From contig JAVTVJ010000933.1 in the NCBI GenBank assembly GCA_034509425.1, forward strand, positions 1,183,994-1,247,993: a stretch of 64,000 nt of DNA. The letters are read 5' to 3'. Shown here in pieces: positions 63,501-64,000 of this stretch. Below the pieces are notes generated by a model. The model was given only the letters and a program-made list of their open reading frames with translations, made no database searches and was not told the origin of the DNA. The stretch comes from Eopsaltria australis. Taxonomy: Eukaryota > Chordata > Aves > Passeriformes > Petroicidae. Every line of letters begins with the position of its first letter. Positions within the stretch are counted from its first letter, which is position 1. The translations under genes and the position numbers were made by a program.

Positions 63501-64000
63501 GTTGTGCCTTAGTTTGGTAAAAATAAACTTCCTATGAAAATGGGTACAATTCAAACAAAGACTGTAATTCTCCTGTGTATTGCTGGCATAAAAATGCAAC
63601 CACTTCAATTCCTGCTATATTTAGGTATTATGACCAGTTAGGGACAGTATCATGAGGACAAGAATTCTGTTATAAGGAACAAGAGTATGATCCAGAAAAA
63701 AAGGCTGAGAATAACTTAAGACACCTTTTCAGATCAAAATTGACAGGGCTGTGATCATATCTGCAGTTATTCAGTATTACCTTCTGCAAGAGTAGCACCA
63801 GCTGTATGGCAAATGACTGAGAAAGACACATCTCCTGATTTTGAAATTTCTTTTTCCTGTGAAAAGGTTATCTTGAGACATAAGAGCAATTTCTGCAGCA
63901 CAGAAAGTATTTGTTCCATGGTTATCATTATCTGCATTATGACTGTGGCAAGTAAGTCTTAACTGTTGGGAAATGAAAATGCTACAATGCTAAGTGCTAA
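60560..64000. other. repeat-free AT-rich stretch, possible conserved non-coding DNA
   Basis: No transposon, microsatellite or supported coding region is seen in 3.4 kb, the longest wholly featureless AT-rich block here. Parts such as 60660-61130 and 61400-61790 have the texture of conserved non-coding elements: balanced AT-rich words, homeodomain-like TAATTA/ATTA and forkhead-like AATAAACA motifs (61520), and no decayed CpG. That is a visual impression. Conservation cannot be judged from one sequence. Confidence 0.4.

Overview
The window looks like non-coding DNA from a bird nuclear genome, most likely a passerine. No complete gene can be supported on either strand. The longest open frame is 173 codons, no frame resembles a known host protein domain, and there is no rRNA gene, functional tRNA gene, CRISPR array or bacterial-style gene layout. 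The bird assignment rests on the repeats. There are seven CR1 LINE segments carrying the typical avian CR1 3' end (a run of GAATCACAGAAT-like units beside GTTGGAAGGGACC-like sequence). Two relics of an avian ERVL-type LTR beginning TGTAGTGGGTTG are present. A SINE with a full-length tRNA-Ile head and a CR1 tail is also present; SINEs of that type are, as I recall, described from passerines (TguSINE1-like).

Layout. 1-1.4 kb is plain sequence. 1.4-3.2 kb holds a plus-strand CR1 composite in which the reverse transcriptase region occurs twice. 3.2-18 kb is mostly single-copy DNA with a perfect GAAG microsatellite (7.83-7.92 kb) and the tRNA-Ile/CR1 SINE (8.81-8.94 kb). Minus-strand CR1 3' ends lie at 18.1, 18.5, 36.3, 37.6 and 45.0 kb. 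ERVL-type LTR fragments lie at 41.0 and 53.7 kb, both on the plus strand. From 58.9 to 60.6 kb there is one long LTR-like element with a CCAAT box, a TATA box, a CpG-dense leader and a polyadenylation signal. It is the only CpG-rich part of the window. The last 3.4 kb is repeat-free, AT-rich sequence with the look of conserved non-coding DNA.

The window is therefore probably a large intron or an intergenic interval. Several short open segments flanked by good splice signals exist on the plus strand (near 19.2, 20.1, 21.2, 32.7, 52.8 and 55.8 kb). They are reported as leads, not genes, because such pseudo-exons occur often by chance. No new biological system was found. The items most worth checking are the chimeric CR1, the SINE, the compact LTR transcription unit and the possible conserved elements at the right end.
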